Source: Saturnia japonica
Lineage: Eukaryota; Arthropoda; Insecta; Lepidoptera; Saturniidae
Assembly (NCBI GenBank): GCA_033032175.1
Contig: CM065314.1
Span: forward strand, 1,302,001 to 1,366,000
Length of the DNA stretch: 64,000 nt
Reading direction: 5' to 3'
How positions within the stretch are numbered: position 1 is the first letter of the stretch; the number at the start of each line of letters is the position of its first letter. The position numbers were made by a program, and so were the translations under genes. Positions 12,801 through 22,723 of the stretch are shown in pieces. Below the pieces are notes generated by a model. The model was not told the DNA's origin. It made no database searches and saw nothing but the letters and a program-made list of their open reading frames with translations.

Positions 12801-13264
12801 TCGAAAGAAGAGCTCTACCAATAAGGTGGTCGCAAAAGAGAAAACAAAACCATCCGTTGAAAAAAATCACCTCCCGGAAACAACATCAACTTATAAACCT
12901 TCAGAACTTGCAAGTGAATATTACAAGAAGTACGTAGAAAGGACGCGAATACGAGATGCAATGCAAGACGACATATGGACGAGAGCAGAAAAGAAAATGA
13001 AGGAAATTGAAGCACAGAAGTAAGCTCAATATTGATTATATTTCAAACTTTGAACTTCGAAGATACGCAAGGGAACTCTTTGAAATCATTGAACTTTGTT
13101 TTTTTTTTAATCTGTTTATAGTTTTGTATCTATCTGTTTTTAATTAATTTTTAAAACAAAAATAATTTAGAATGTGGTTTCTTTACAGAGAATTGCAAGC
13201 GCCTCAGCCAACTCAGTCAAGCAGTAACGCGGGCCATGAGACAGATGCTGCCAAAAGTAATTAA
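883..13264 (+). CDS. Gene A: unrecognised acidic protein, 4 coding exons, 293 aa
   Basis: Coding exons are 883-1012, 11570-11661, 12436-13019 and 13189-13264. All borders are GT/AG and phases agree (1, 0, 2), giving 882 nt including the TAA stop. The start MSKWTNQNAILRDLSEAQG has a purine at -3. Visible features are a Pro/acidic N-terminus, a Ser/Asp/Glu run (SSDDEDEENIALSDE, start of exon 3), a Lys-rich middle, and a charged, probably helical segment (SEYYKKYVERTRIRDAMQDD) before a Gln/Ser-rich tail. There is no signal peptide, membrane segment or metal-binding motif. I do not recognise the family; composition suggests a largely disordered, perhaps nuclear protein, which is inference only. 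Intron 1 (10.6 kb) is mostly transposons. The exon structure is well supported by clean phases; the function is unknown. Confidence 0.8.
1785..3272 (-). pseudogene. Tigger/pogo transposase (jerky/TIGD-like), frameshifted
   Basis: Domains appear in order on the minus strand: a Psq-type helix-turn-helix (MASKRKAISVDKK, then IEKGENKSDVGRRFQLGQS in another frame), a CENP-B-type second DNA-binding region (GWLGKFKHRHQITYGKMNRE), and the DDE_1 catalytic core. The three catalytic aspartates are visible in FNADETGLFF, LLLVDNCPAH and QPMDQSVIKS. The reading frame is broken near 3225, by stops between about 3055 and 3120, and again near 2655 where the core resumes as EKRKLLVIGKSKNSRCFKN. The family normally cuts and pastes DNA at TA sites. 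With these breaks the copy cannot make a full transposase. The end is the TAA after DYMCKQ. Confidence 0.88.
3442..4881. mobile_element. Foldback element with about 480-bp inverted arms around a captured coding fragment
   Basis: Arms 3442-3919 and 4395-4881 are near-identical inverted copies; the ends read TAGCCCAGTCATATTAGG and its reverse complement. The arms carry matching ORFs of 65 and 78 aa on opposite strands, which is why apparent 'genes' appear twice; they are arm sequence, not genes. The 475-bp centre holds a Cys-rich coding tail (3920-4177) that begins exactly at the inner border of the left arm. Short T-runs flank both ends, so a target duplication of 3-4 bp (TTT/TTTT) is possible but ambiguous. 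I cannot assign a superfamily with confidence. Confidence 0.85.
3920..4177 (+). pseudogene. C-terminal coding fragment: eight-cysteine CXC-like motif plus acidic tail
   Basis: The open frame reads CKNGCGSRCGCRKSGLQC, then SLACGQCNGQAC, giving cysteines spaced C-x3-C-x3-C-x-C-x6-C-x3-C-x2-C-x4-C, like a tesmin/TSO1 CXC zinc cluster. About 50 residues rich in Asp/Glu follow, ending in a Glu run and TAG. There is no start codon: the frame stops at 3902-3904 inside the arm. It looks like the 3' end of a longer protein of the autonomous partner of this foldback element, left after internal deletion. Some large eukaryotic transposases end in Cys clusters of this kind; that link is inference. Confidence 0.65.
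5532..8358 (-). pseudogene. LINE ORF2: endonuclease-reverse transcriptase, one frameshift and one nonsense codon
   Basis: The start (MVSELLLFYTNLASL) lies 8 nt after the ORF1 stop. The endonuclease shows LVTETHLHSSIP, VVIAGDINLP and IGKSDHFVITAT. The reverse transcriptase shows VVPIYKKGNK, VNYRPISLTCV, SGVPQGSVLGPLLFILF and the catalytic LFADDTKFF. A single-base indel near 8035-8045 splits the endonuclease between DIQYRE and LLMACVYRQPSG. An in-frame TGA near 5725 (NKHL*GHPLKLWEFPAKRN, probably from CGA) cuts off the last 60-odd residues, ending DTHASAN. The product would nick DNA and copy the element's RNA at the target site. Length (about 930 aa when bridged) is normal for the group. Confidence 0.9.
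8367..9083 (-). CDS. LINE ORF1: PHD-like zinc finger, coiled coil, RNA-binding region (238 aa)
   Basis: The frame is intact. Residues 1-60 hold paired cysteines (MAQCFKCDVQ, KGCRRAVCVKCSG, YLCDECEEGLR) fitting a PHD/FYVE-like zinc finger. Residues about 60-100 (LRKLVTELQHQVQELSKQ) form a likely coiled coil. The C-terminal half (NVIMYGLSES, PRPLKVVLANKHGAINVLKN, LTIKYINKVPRI) looks like the RRM-like nucleic-acid-binding part of jockey-superfamily ORF1 proteins. The role would be RNA chaperone in the retrotransposition particle. ORF2 starts 8 nt downstream. Unbroken frame and intact ligands suggest recent insertion. Confidence 0.85.
   Translation of the reverse strand: MAQCFKCDVQIQDDKNSKITCKGCRRAVCVKCSGLTATELRVFGLQNPKLSYLCDECEEGLRQVPELRKLVTELQHQVQELSKQRSNAINLDMVINEIEDRNNRSRNVIMYGLSESSSTSSVDRKQHDKLSVTNTLTPLLIQEPEIVSTFRLGKPSSNNGKPRPLKVVLANKHGAINVLKNKSKLPKTISAQSDMKPYQRDQLKTLRDELAERVEKGEKDLTIKYINKVPRIVSITKK
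9301..11569. other. Remainder of gene A intron 1
   Basis: AT-rich intronic sequence with no coding frame that I trust. The only repeat recognised is at 10640-10810. Confidence 0.6.
10640..10810. repeat. Dispersed repeat, related to 61300-61480
   Basis: The block AGAGAGTTCTAACAAGGGAG followed by CCACCAT and a GATACTGAATCGTCATAA-like stretch recurs in reverse complement at 61300-61480, and both carry a TTCAATAAAGAGGA / TTCGTTAAAGAGGA block. Non-coding. Confidence 0.6.
11895..12075 (-). repeat. LTR/promoter-like dispersed repeat, inverted copy
   Basis: Read on the minus strand it starts TGTAGCGACATCTATCGAG, then GAGTATATATACAAGAACCC, then CCGTCTGGTCGGAGGATCC. A second copy lies at 51815-52110 on the plus strand. 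The TGTAGCG start and a TATA box followed by a possible initiator resemble a solo LTR, but no end CA or target duplication is identified. Confidence 0.5.
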
Positions 13265-13489
13265 TACTCAAATAAGTACACGGCATGTTTGTTGATAGTT
13301 TTTTTTTTTTTAATTAATTTATTTAATAGTATTATAGTAAATAATCGAAGTACCAGTGCTTTATAGTAGTTACCAAGTGTTTCTTTTATATTAACACGTT
13401 TTCATCAATATATTAACTCGCTTTCTTGTCTGTCTGGTTTGGTTAAAAATTAAATCAATTTAAAAGTAATTCCTCCATGGGCTAGATAT

Positions 13490-16400
13490 TTGCAAATTTA
13501 ACTATTGCTCAGAGATGGATGACAATGCAATATTAACTTTCTTTCTTGTCTTGACCTTTGCGGTTTCGGGAAAACACGTTCTGAAAATCTACCTAAAACT
13601 TAATTACTAAAAAACCAAATTAACCAAGGAACAGGATTCGACAAAAACCGTTTTTTAATCTGAAATATTAACATTTTTATTTTTATATTTTTTTAATTAT
13701 AATTTTTAGTTAAATATATTTTTTTATAAATTAAATATTTAGTTTTAATGGATTCATTTTAGTATTGTTTTTAAGTTATTTATTTTGACTACAAATACAT
13801 TTCAATTTTTAATTACAAGTTTATCTTGGTATTATTTTTCGCTTGACTACCAATATTTCAATTTTACAAATTAGTAAACCAGTTAGGGTAATTTGTGCGA
13901 ATTTTTAATTTGCACAGTATTTAGATAAGGTTACAAGGTACGAAGTACCTTCCGCCCCTTAAGAAAAAGTACAAATTTTGGGAAGGGTTGAAAACAAAAT
14001 TTTGTGATTGGAATGAAAAGATAAGGTTTGAAAAGGCTACCTGCAAGTTCAAAACTTTTCACAGAAATTAGTGTTCGGGAAGGAAAAGGTTCGAAATTAA
14101 AATAATTTTGTTCCATTAAAGAACAATCAATAGTAAGATTTAAAAACTTAAACCGAAAAAGTTTCTAAGTAAGACTCAAATTATGTGAATAACAAAAGAA
14201 TGATAGGCTAATATTTAATTTGAAAAAGATTTAGTTGCAATTCAATTAAAATTGTAAATTAACTAAAAGTAGGATTTAACAATTATGATGAAACAAAAAG
14301 AACGAATATTGAAAAAAAAATTTTAGCCTGTAGTACAAATATTTTCAGGTAATTATCAATATGGGTTTACTTTGGATTTTCCAAATTTTAATGAATTTGA
14401 ACAAGCAAATTGAAAATTTCTGTAAATTTTAAAGTAAGATTCATTGAAACTTTTGGTGACCTAAAAACACAATTGGGGTCGAAATGTCAATTATAAATTT
14501 TAAATTGTTTAAGTAGCATTTCCATTGATATTTGCTAGTACCATGCAATTCTTAAGGAAAGGTTCCTATAAAATAAATTAGTTAAAATATTAGAAGCAGT
14601 GGATTCAAATTTCGCATTATTTTGCAACAAGGATTCAAATTTTGATGACAATTTTTAATACATTTTAAAATTCTGTAAAATGAAAAAGATGAAGAAAACA
14701 TTCATTTCTTGATTTTACAAGGCTTATATATTTTTGGGTGAGGTCCAAAATCACAATATTAAATGCTATAATCGTTAATGCAAAAATAGATAAGGAAAAT
14801 AATTTTATAAGAGTTTACTTTGATTTTAAGAACATTTTGAACTTTGATCCACAAGAAATTTTCCAAACGAAATAACAAAATCGGATATGTAGAAATTGAT
14901 TCAATTAAGAAAGAAAGTAATTAAGAATTAAAAATTGAAATGAGGTTTTTTTGGCTTTAACATTTTTAAAAAAACATGAAAAACAAATTTGTTAAAGAAG
15001 TTTTAAATAGAGAGAGGGTTTTATTACCTTTAATAACAAATTCAACAAACAAGACCACAGAATCATAAGTCTTAATGTAATTTAATTTTGGTTATTTATT
15101 TTTTTTGAATTTATCAATTTACATATTTATAATAAGTTTTTAAAATTTATTGGTACCTAAGAGCAGAAAAAAAATTAATTAATCAGGTACACGACTTGCC
15201 ATAGTCAAAAACTTTTTAAGTTTTAAGTTTTTGGCAAAATATTCTAACCACCATTAATCAAAAATTTAGATTAACCCGAATTTTGCATAATAAGTTTACA
15301 AATAATATTTTTAATAACCTAGACGACTGAGAAATAATTAATTTCAGGACAAGCGACAATGGAAAAATTTATTTGATTTGCAAATTTTGTTGTTTTGTCC
15401 TAAATCGAATTAATCAAAACCAGCAAATTTTAAAACAAATGAATCTGTTACGAAATCCATCAAAGGGAAATTGTCGCCATCAAGAAAAACTGTGTGAAAA
15501 TTTTCCCCTTAATGCAATTTCAAAGAATCTATTATAAAAAGGAACATTAATTTATTCTTATTAATTTATAATAATTTTCAACTTTTGAGTGGTCCTAACT
15601 CTAAATAAATGCCCTTGAATCCTTCCTCCGGATTTAAAACAAAAATTTTTGGGGTTTTAAATAGGTTTTTTGACTTTTCTTTAATCCCTTTAATTATAAA
15701 ACATTAATAATTAAACTTACTTTAATTTACAAGCATTTAGGAATTGGTTACCAATGATTTTTTTAATTTTGGAACCTAATTTTTTTCTAAATAAAGATAT
15801 TCGGTTAATCCACGAAAGAAAATGACACAAAATTTTAAAATGGGTTTTTAACTGTTCGGGAAATTTCCTAAGTTGTAAAAGTTATTTGACATTAAACAAT
15901 ATTACTTATTACTTACTACCAATTTAAAAACTACCGTATTAAAAAATAAAACATAATGAAAAACCTATTTTTCTTGTCGATGCAGATTTCAGGGGCATCC
16001 TTGCAAATTCAATTTCATCGATGTTTCGTTTTGCAAATTTACAGAAAATTCATTTTTGTAATATTTCAATTAGATAAAAAGTAAATTTGGTGATTAGCAT
16101 AACAAATAATAAAAAATAAATTAATCGAACCAAGGTTTCAGAATACGAGATTTTGGATTTAATACTATGTAACCATTCAAATTTTATATGAATATTTAAA
16201 CGTGGATAACTAATACAAATTGTCGTGAAAACTTTTTTTTTATTTTAATAATTGAATTTGCTTAAAAATTTAATAAACGTTAAATTAAAAAATGGTTTGT
16301 TGTTCTCGTCCTAAATGACATAAATTAAATATATAAAACAAATAAAAATGTAAAATGATTCTAAATTTGGGTCGTTTAATATTAAATAAAAAATTTAACT

Positions 16401-16700
16401 AAGTGAAAATTTTTTTTTAGTTACCTTAATTGTAAAATTAGCCAAAATTAAAGAATTTTTTTTAATTTATGGTCTAAAAATTTAAAATAGTTGTTTGCCA
16501 ATTTATAGGAGTGGTGATATCTACCTTTTTATTTTTAAAGTGTGGACCAATTTCATAAAAATTAAAATAACTTAAAAGTTTCCCATTGATAAAAAAAAAA
16601 AAAATTTTAAAAAAAGGGGGTTTTTTGTTAAAATTTTTTAAAAAAAACTTAAATTTTTAAAAGATTTTAAAAAAAATTTTTTTTTAAATTTTTAATTTTT
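13490..16700. other. Homopolymer-rich, low-quality-looking sequence; end resembles a degraded copy of about 170-790
   Basis: The composition changes abruptly to runs of A and T with no coding frame. From about 15560 to 16090 short blocks follow the same order as 170-790: TTTAATCCCT, AATTGGTTACCA, GGAACCTAATTTTTTTCTAA, ACAAAATTTTAAAATGGG, CTACCGTATT, GCAGATTTCAGGG, ACAGAAAATTC, with many small deletions between them. This is what an unpolished long-read contig or a heavily deleted duplicate would look like. See findings. Confidence 0.6.
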
Positions 16701-16840
16701 TTCCCCATTGTATTGATATTTATATATGATATGTATTGTATATGTGTAGTATATATGTATTATATATGTAGTATTTTGGTGTTGATATTTTATTTATATA
16801 TTGTGATATTAAATAGGTTAAACATAATTTCATAAAAACC
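16701..16840. repeat. AT/TATG microsatellite-like tract
   Basis: Alternating TATATATG/TATTGATA steps, low complexity. Confidence 0.6.
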
Positions 16841-16859
16841 TCACCTATTACACCTACCA

Positions 16860-17940
16860 ACATTTATCTCTGCATCACCTAATGGTTGACTGGCAGAGAA
16901 TGCCTTAGGCATAAGTCCGCCATTGCGTATTTAACGCATAATGTGTAAATAAATAAACTTCTTTTAGTCGAAAACCTCCCAAACTCGAAAGAATGTGTTC
17001 CCTTCCATTCAAGCCCCAAAACCTCCGTTGCACTAAATCTCAACCCTATAATCAAAATAATCAGAGAAAAAATGAAATTGGATTTCTGTATCTCGAACAT
17101 AGCAATGTTTTATTTAACAACTTTTACAACTCGATTATTTGAAACTTATTACCTTTATAGTTCGAAGAAAAATAAGTTACCGACTTTAAGAATATTATCG
17201 ACAATGTAAGTACACCATTGTTTCTTAGAAAAATTGCAAAATATGTGACATCACACTAGGCAGGGGGGGTGGGGGTGTCTCACAAATGTGACCAGCTGTG
17301 ACATGGACGGGGGATGGCCCCTAAAGTGAAAGGATACTTTATTATTCTAAATTATTTTATCAGCTGTGACATGGACGGGGGATTTTCCCTAAAGTGAATA
17401 AATGGAATATAGGTTTTTTTGAAGTGAAATCTTCTATATGAAGGGAGTAAATTCGTGTAAGTCGTCATCGACATGGTCACGTGACGTGTTAACGATAAAC
17501 GGAGTCTTTGTAGCAATATAAACTAAAAATTAAGAATATTTTTCTTGAAACCTACAATTACTATGCAATGCTTATTTTATAGTAATTTAGGAGTTATTTT
17601 ACAAACGTGATAAAACAAATTTGTTGTGTGAAACAGTTTTGATTAAGTGATTAAGTTTAAGATCAAACAATTAATTTGTATATCCATAAATACAACTGTT
17701 TGTTTATAGTTTTAAATTTTCACTTCTGTCGGTCGTCCTCATGACTGCTTTTTTTTCCAACAGCATTCATAGATAGCACTGTGTACGGCTTGGTTTAAAT
17801 TATAACAAATATTTTCTGAAAGCACGTATATTAATAATTTAAGGCTGGGCTTTTATTATTATTTTGAAATATTTTTAGATAAATATTAAGGATACTAAAA
17901 ATATTTAAATTAGTAAAAAAATATATTTTATCTACATTTC
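16860..17940. other. Intergenic, with a short direct repeat
   Basis: The unit CAGCTGTGACATGGACGGGG plus GAT and CCCTAAAGTGA occurs at about 17292 and again at about 17361. A G-rich run (CAGGGGGGGTGGGGGTG) precedes it. A minus-strand stretch around 16879-16960 has the look of a LINE 3' end. No host gene is seen. Confidence 0.5.
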
Positions 17941-18749
17941 TACGATACTGTTGGGTACGCGTCACTTCCCCTCTGCGTTGAGGGAGGGAGGGGGGGGGGG
18001 GGTGACGCTTCCCGCTTTGGACGGGCGTTTTGTTGCGCCGGATGCCCGTCTCGTAGACGCCGTACGGATGCCAGTGGGACGCGATGTTAGTGAGGGGTCC
18101 TGGAGGTGCAATAATGCACGACCGCTTGAGGTACCGGGTCTTCAATGAAAGTCGAAATCTTGTTTGCTGTTTGCAGGACGACCAAAGCTTTCTTCTTATT
18201 GTTAATTGTACTCGTTGAATTGCGCCGTGCCCCATACGTTTTTTTTTTATTTTTTTTTAAAGAACTGACTACACTTTACACCTTAGGGGCCCTATCCAAA
18301 AACAGAGCCGCTGTGGCTTTTACAGCTTCATCGGATCTGGGGGCGAGCGCAGAGGGCACTCAGCCGCGAAAGTTGTATGGACGACTCGCACGAGGGTGCC
18401 AAAGTGGCCGGACCTCGGCTCGGGCGGTCGTCGCGTTCGCAAATGAAGTCGCGATCTAATCGAATCCCTACAACCTACGATTCGAGCTAACTATTTTATA
18501 CACATAGGCACGTTTCCTTCCTCCTGGGAGGAAGGAAGGAACCATGCATATATGTATTCAGAAATCGGAAATGTTTTCTACACTAACTAGCGCAAAAAAA
18601 GAAAAAAAAAGGTCCCTCACAGAACCTATGTTACCTGTATGGTGTGCACGTGTGTATGTTCATACGTGTGTAGTGTTGTATGTAGGTAGCTAAGTGATGC
18701 ACGTACAGTGTCACTTGTATCGCGCGGGCGGTTGCCTGACCCAAGGGCT
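17941..18749. other. GC-rich segment next to Jockey-type LINE, probably its 3' non-coding part
   Basis: GC content jumps relative to both sides. It contains a G tract (AGGGAGGGAGGGG plus a longer G run at about 17980-18001). Minus-strand ORFs here (17831-18235) show no family features. Its position directly after the LINE stop codon suggests 3' untranslated sequence of that element. Confidence 0.4.
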
Positions 18750-19690
18750 TCACGCCGAGGAAACGGACCTAGGCTTTGGGTTTACCGCTAGAGAGGGTGG
18801 ATGTGGGGGGTGTGCGGGAGCGAAATTCACCGTCCGTCCTCTGCGGAGAGAACGGTGGTTACGCGGGCGTGGGCGCTGGCACGCTCTGTTTGGAGAGACG
18901 GATGTGTAGTATTTATTCGCATTTTCGATGCTATCGTCGGGGTCAATAAAAATATTACGCGGCCGGCGTTTGTGCCCGATGGTCGTGGGTACCGGGACAT
19001 ATGATGCGGCTGCTTTAATTAACGGATTCGCGTGATTCGACGCGGTGTCGAAATACGAACGGGAGAGCTGTTTGGCATAGGCATGTATCGAAGAAACCTC
19101 CATATCTCTATGGAGATCTTCGCTTCGAACATACCAAGGGGCCCCGGTGAGACGACGGAGAAACCTATTCTGTATCGATTGTAACCGTCTGAAATTCGAC
19201 TCGGACATATGTGCGAACGCAGCGCAGCTGTATGTCAAAATCGGTCGAATACACATCTTGTAGAGCATAAGCTTATGTCGCGTAGACATTTTACTCACCG
19301 AACACAACAGAGGATGCAACCGGCCCAGGACCCACGCGGCCCTGTTCCTAACCTTACGGGTGTGAGGTCTAAATATTTGGTCTCTCTTACAAATGGAATC
19401 GGATTACCGTAAAGCTCAAGAGGTTTGAGCCCCCACGGTAACCGTGACGAATCCGCATCGAAAAGCATCGCGGCGCTCTTCGAGGGATTTACCGCTATTC
19501 GCCATTCGTTAAACCACTTCCCGAGAGTGGTCATCGGTAGGGCGTCTGAGGTGGAATCTATTCCTATTTGAGGCATATATGACTGTATCGTCAGCGTATA
19601 GCCCTACCTTGACCTGCGGGAGTCTAGGTAGGTCACTGGCGTACAGGTTAAATAGGCTAGGAGCCAGGATCGAACCTTGGGGCCCCATAC
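18750..19690 (-). pseudogene. Jockey-clade LINE reverse transcriptase, 5'-truncated and broken
   Basis: The minus strand opens with the RT core PQGSILAPSLFNLYASDLPR and the catalytic box GLYADDTVIYAS (about 19570-19690). The thumb follows (WFNEWRIAVNPSKSAAMLFD), then after a frame change near 19300 HPLLCSVSKMSTRHKLMLYK and MCIRPILTYSCAAFAH, ending in RRPRNIFIDPDDSIENAN and a stop at 18750. A stop near 19577 and a deletion after RETKYL disrupt it. The endonuclease half is absent, as is usual for 5'-truncated LINE insertions. Sequence style matches lepidopteran Jockey elements. Confidence 0.8.
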
Positions 19691-19699
19691 GGCGCCTCT

Positions 19700-21390
19700 T
19701 CTAGCTTAAGTAGTTCGGAGTGACCGTAAAGAGAGCCCCGCTAAAATTCGTATTTTAATTTTAGTTTTCACTTTGGTTGCCCTGTTAATCTCTCTATATT
19801 TCTTTCATTATATATCTTATGTATACATGTTATATATTAAAATATTCCTTGTTGTCTTACCTATCCATTACACATTCACATATTATACAGATTAAGTATA
19901 TATTCCGTACATAAGCCAAAAACAATGCAATTTACGGGCGGCATCACCGCTTTCTGTTCGTAAAGTTTCTATAACATTGGATATTCTTACTCTATTGACT
20001 TATACTAGGCATTTATCTATTCTATATTAGTTCTATTTCCATATATGTGACACACAATACATAATCATTTATATACAACTTAATACATAACATGCAACTT
20101 ATAATGTAGCGTAGTCGCTAACATTTCTCTATAATATCATCCATATCAATCTATTTTATCATAACACATAAACACAATAATATCACATAATAACCTAACA
20201 CGAAACACGAAAATAACAGTTCTGTCGCCAACAGATACATATAGTTGTTTGGTATTTTTGGTTTTTCATACACGAAATATATATACTACGTCGACGAAGT
20301 CGCGGGGTACAGCTAGTTTATTTATAATTGCCAAACCTTACTCTTTCTAATACAATAACAATTTGAATCATTTTCATCTCAGTTCTATGTTATATTTTGT
20401 TTTAAAAAACAAAGTTGTTGAAAAAACCCTTCATTAGTGGCAGGCAAGAGTTGCCTTGTTGCCAGCCCGTTGTGTTCTGATTTCGCATCTCTTTTTAATT
20501 TTAGCGAATCTTTTCCAGCTAATTTAAGTGTTAATTTTTTTACGAATTTTCACGAACGAAAGTAATAAAAATTCTGCGAAAGCGAATAATTCGTTTCTGT
20601 AAACACAACATACTGAGACACGGAAATTTTAGAAATGTGAATCTACCTTTTTTGTATTCAGCTAAAGCTGCAGTTATAAGTAGCTTTAGACTACGCTTAA
20701 AAATGTGTATATTACCCATATAATTATATTCATATTATTTATCTATTTATATTATCTACTGGTAGATAATGATCTCAAGTTTTTAAATTTATTCTTTAAA
20801 GGAATGGCCACACTTTCGATCTCATTGCGGTATTAACAAGCTCTATTTTGGAAGTTTTACTCGTTCGCTGCGGATGACGCTGATGTAACTGGAGTTTATG
20901 GCGGGACTAGATCTGTCTCAATGTGATTTTTTTTAGTTGTCAAACATTTTTTTTGCAACCTTTTAATGAATGTATTTATTAAATGTTTGCATTTATTCCA
21001 TTTCTTTATTTTCTCGATGACAGCTCCTGTGAAAACTTGAACGAGCGTCTTTTTTACATTATGTATGCATTATATTATAAAAATATGACGTTTACACACG
21101 TACAAGGTTATACCAGAGCCGGAGAAACTGATAGGCATGAGCTATATCGATAAACGTAACACGATAACAGACCCGATATTTTTTTACAAAATGTAAGAAA
21201 CTAAACTACTGCCGGATACTTTTGTATAAATTTATTAACTAATATTATATTTCATTACAAGATGTTACACGTATTAAATCTTGATTGATAATGCCAACTT
21301 CTTGAAAATTTTCGAAGCTGTTGTAAAATAAGTAGGTATAGGTAGGTACTCGACAATGAAATGAGATAATTATAACGACATGTTTATTTA
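19700..21390. other. Intergenic, AT-rich
   Basis: No gene seen. A short terminus of an AGCTAG-bordered repeat (ACGAAGTCGCGGGGTACAGC followed by TAGT) lies at about 20288-20320. A 9-bp-arm palindrome ATTATCTACTGGTAGATAAT lies near 20750. Confidence 0.5.
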
Positions 21391-21394
21391 TTTT

Positions 21395-21765
21395 AATCAA
21401 AATCTGATGAATCGTCACTGTCACTCGATGAGCTCTCCCCAACATTTATTATAAGTTCCTGTACTTGTATATTATCGAATGACACATGAATTTCCCAATC
21501 CGACGCTATAATGTTTTGGGTTCTTCTCACAATTTTTTTCCCAGTTTTCGGCAGTTACTCCGCACATGCATTTTTTAATAAATCTAACATCTTGTTTGCC
21601 GTAAAAGGGAGATAGGTATTGTTTCGAGCGGCGTGTCCTTTGATTTGTGCCCATATTAGTTCTATAGCATTGTACTGGCAATGATACGGCGGAAGTCGAA
21701 GAACCCAATGACCACATTCGGCAGCTATTTCGTTCATAACATATCTTTTAGGGAGGCTTTTTTAC
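21395..21765 (-). pseudogene. IS630/Tc1-like DDE transposase, C-terminal remnant
   Basis: Bridging two frames gives AAECGHWVLRLPPYHCQYNA, IELIWAQIKGHAARNN, then GVTAENWEK and an acidic tail (SSSDSDDSSDFD-like, near 21410). PPYHCQYNAIELIWAQIKG carries the last catalytic acid (E) of the DDE triad in the family that ends 'P-x-x-NPIE-x-x-W-x-x-xK'. The N-terminal DNA-binding part and the first two catalytic acids are absent. The frame shifts near 21555-21570. Confidence 0.75.
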
Positions 21766-22129
21766 CATTTTAAAATATTCACTAATTGTACCTACTTATT
21801 CAAAAAAATTAAAAAAAGTAAAATATTCACTATTTGTGTTTTTTCAAAATATAATAAATATAACTTATTTGGTCACAACACTACAACTATCAAACTAGAA
21901 CTGTCATAGAAAAAATAAAGAAATGGGAAATAGTATAGTATATTAAGTCCTAGACATATACCAGTCATACGTAGGAAAAATAGTGAAATAAAACTAAGAA
22001 TAAAAGACCGTCGATGGACTTTTTTGTTTGAACTTGTAAAGCGTATGAACTATTTTTAAACATAATTTCGTAAAAATAATAGATGTGTAACTTACCGCCA
22101 AAAGTTTCGCCGTAGCTTGAGAGTATGGG

Positions 22130-22446
22130 GCGCGTTCAAGTATTACGTAACGCAATGGGGAGAGGGGGGGGTTGTAAACGTTCCGATGCGTTACAAGGGC
22201 GGAAGGGAGTTCGAACAACGCTTTACGTAATTTCTTTCTTTTTTTTTTTTTAATTAATAGGCAATTAAAATTTTCCAAATTTACAACCCTTTTCGTTTAT
22301 GTTTTACGGGGAATCCCTCAGTGGTATTGTACGTAATTTTTATTTTATAGTCTCAAGTTCAGAAATATGTTACAGCGCGTTACATGGGGGGAAGGGAGGC
22401 TGAAAAATCTTCAAAAAGTGCGTTACGTAGTACTTGAACGCTCTCT
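22130..22446. mobile_element. MITE with GCGTTCAAGTA..TACGTAACGCA inverted ends
   Basis: The left end GCGTTCAAGTATTACGTAAC (then GCA) and the right end, reversed, GCGTTCAAGTACTACGTAAC (then GCA) are inverted repeats about 320 bp apart. G-rich blocks (GGGGAGAGGGGGGGG, GGGGGGAAGGGAGG) sit inside both ends. It is non-coding and looks like a non-autonomous DNA transposon. Confidence 0.75.
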
Positions 22447-22654
22447 ATGGTTGTTACCTTATCGTACTAAATAATTATTTAAATTTAACCCTATAATAAT
22501 AATATACATTTATAATATATTTAACCCTAATTGTCGGGGTGTACGTAATGTTATAGATACTTATGAAAAAAATTACAAGTTTCAATCGATATTTATGGAT
22601 TTCTATGAAAACCACGAATGTAATTGATTGGTCCTAACGAGAATTATATCGTTG

Positions 22655-22723
22655 GTAGAAATACTAATTGACTAACGTGTAAAGTTGTCATACTTAATTT
22701 AGTTAGTCAATTAGTATTTCTAC
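22655..22723. repeat. Perfect 22-bp inverted repeat, 25-nt loop
   Basis: Arms 22655-22676 (GTAGAAATACTAATTGACTA plus AC) and 22702-22723 are exact reverse complements. It could be the remnant of a small MITE or a structured RNA; nothing decides between these. Confidence 0.7.

Noticed and set aside
18801..19004. + strand ORFs opposite the Jockey LINE
   Set aside because: Shadow frames; the minus strand carries clear reverse-transcriptase motifs.
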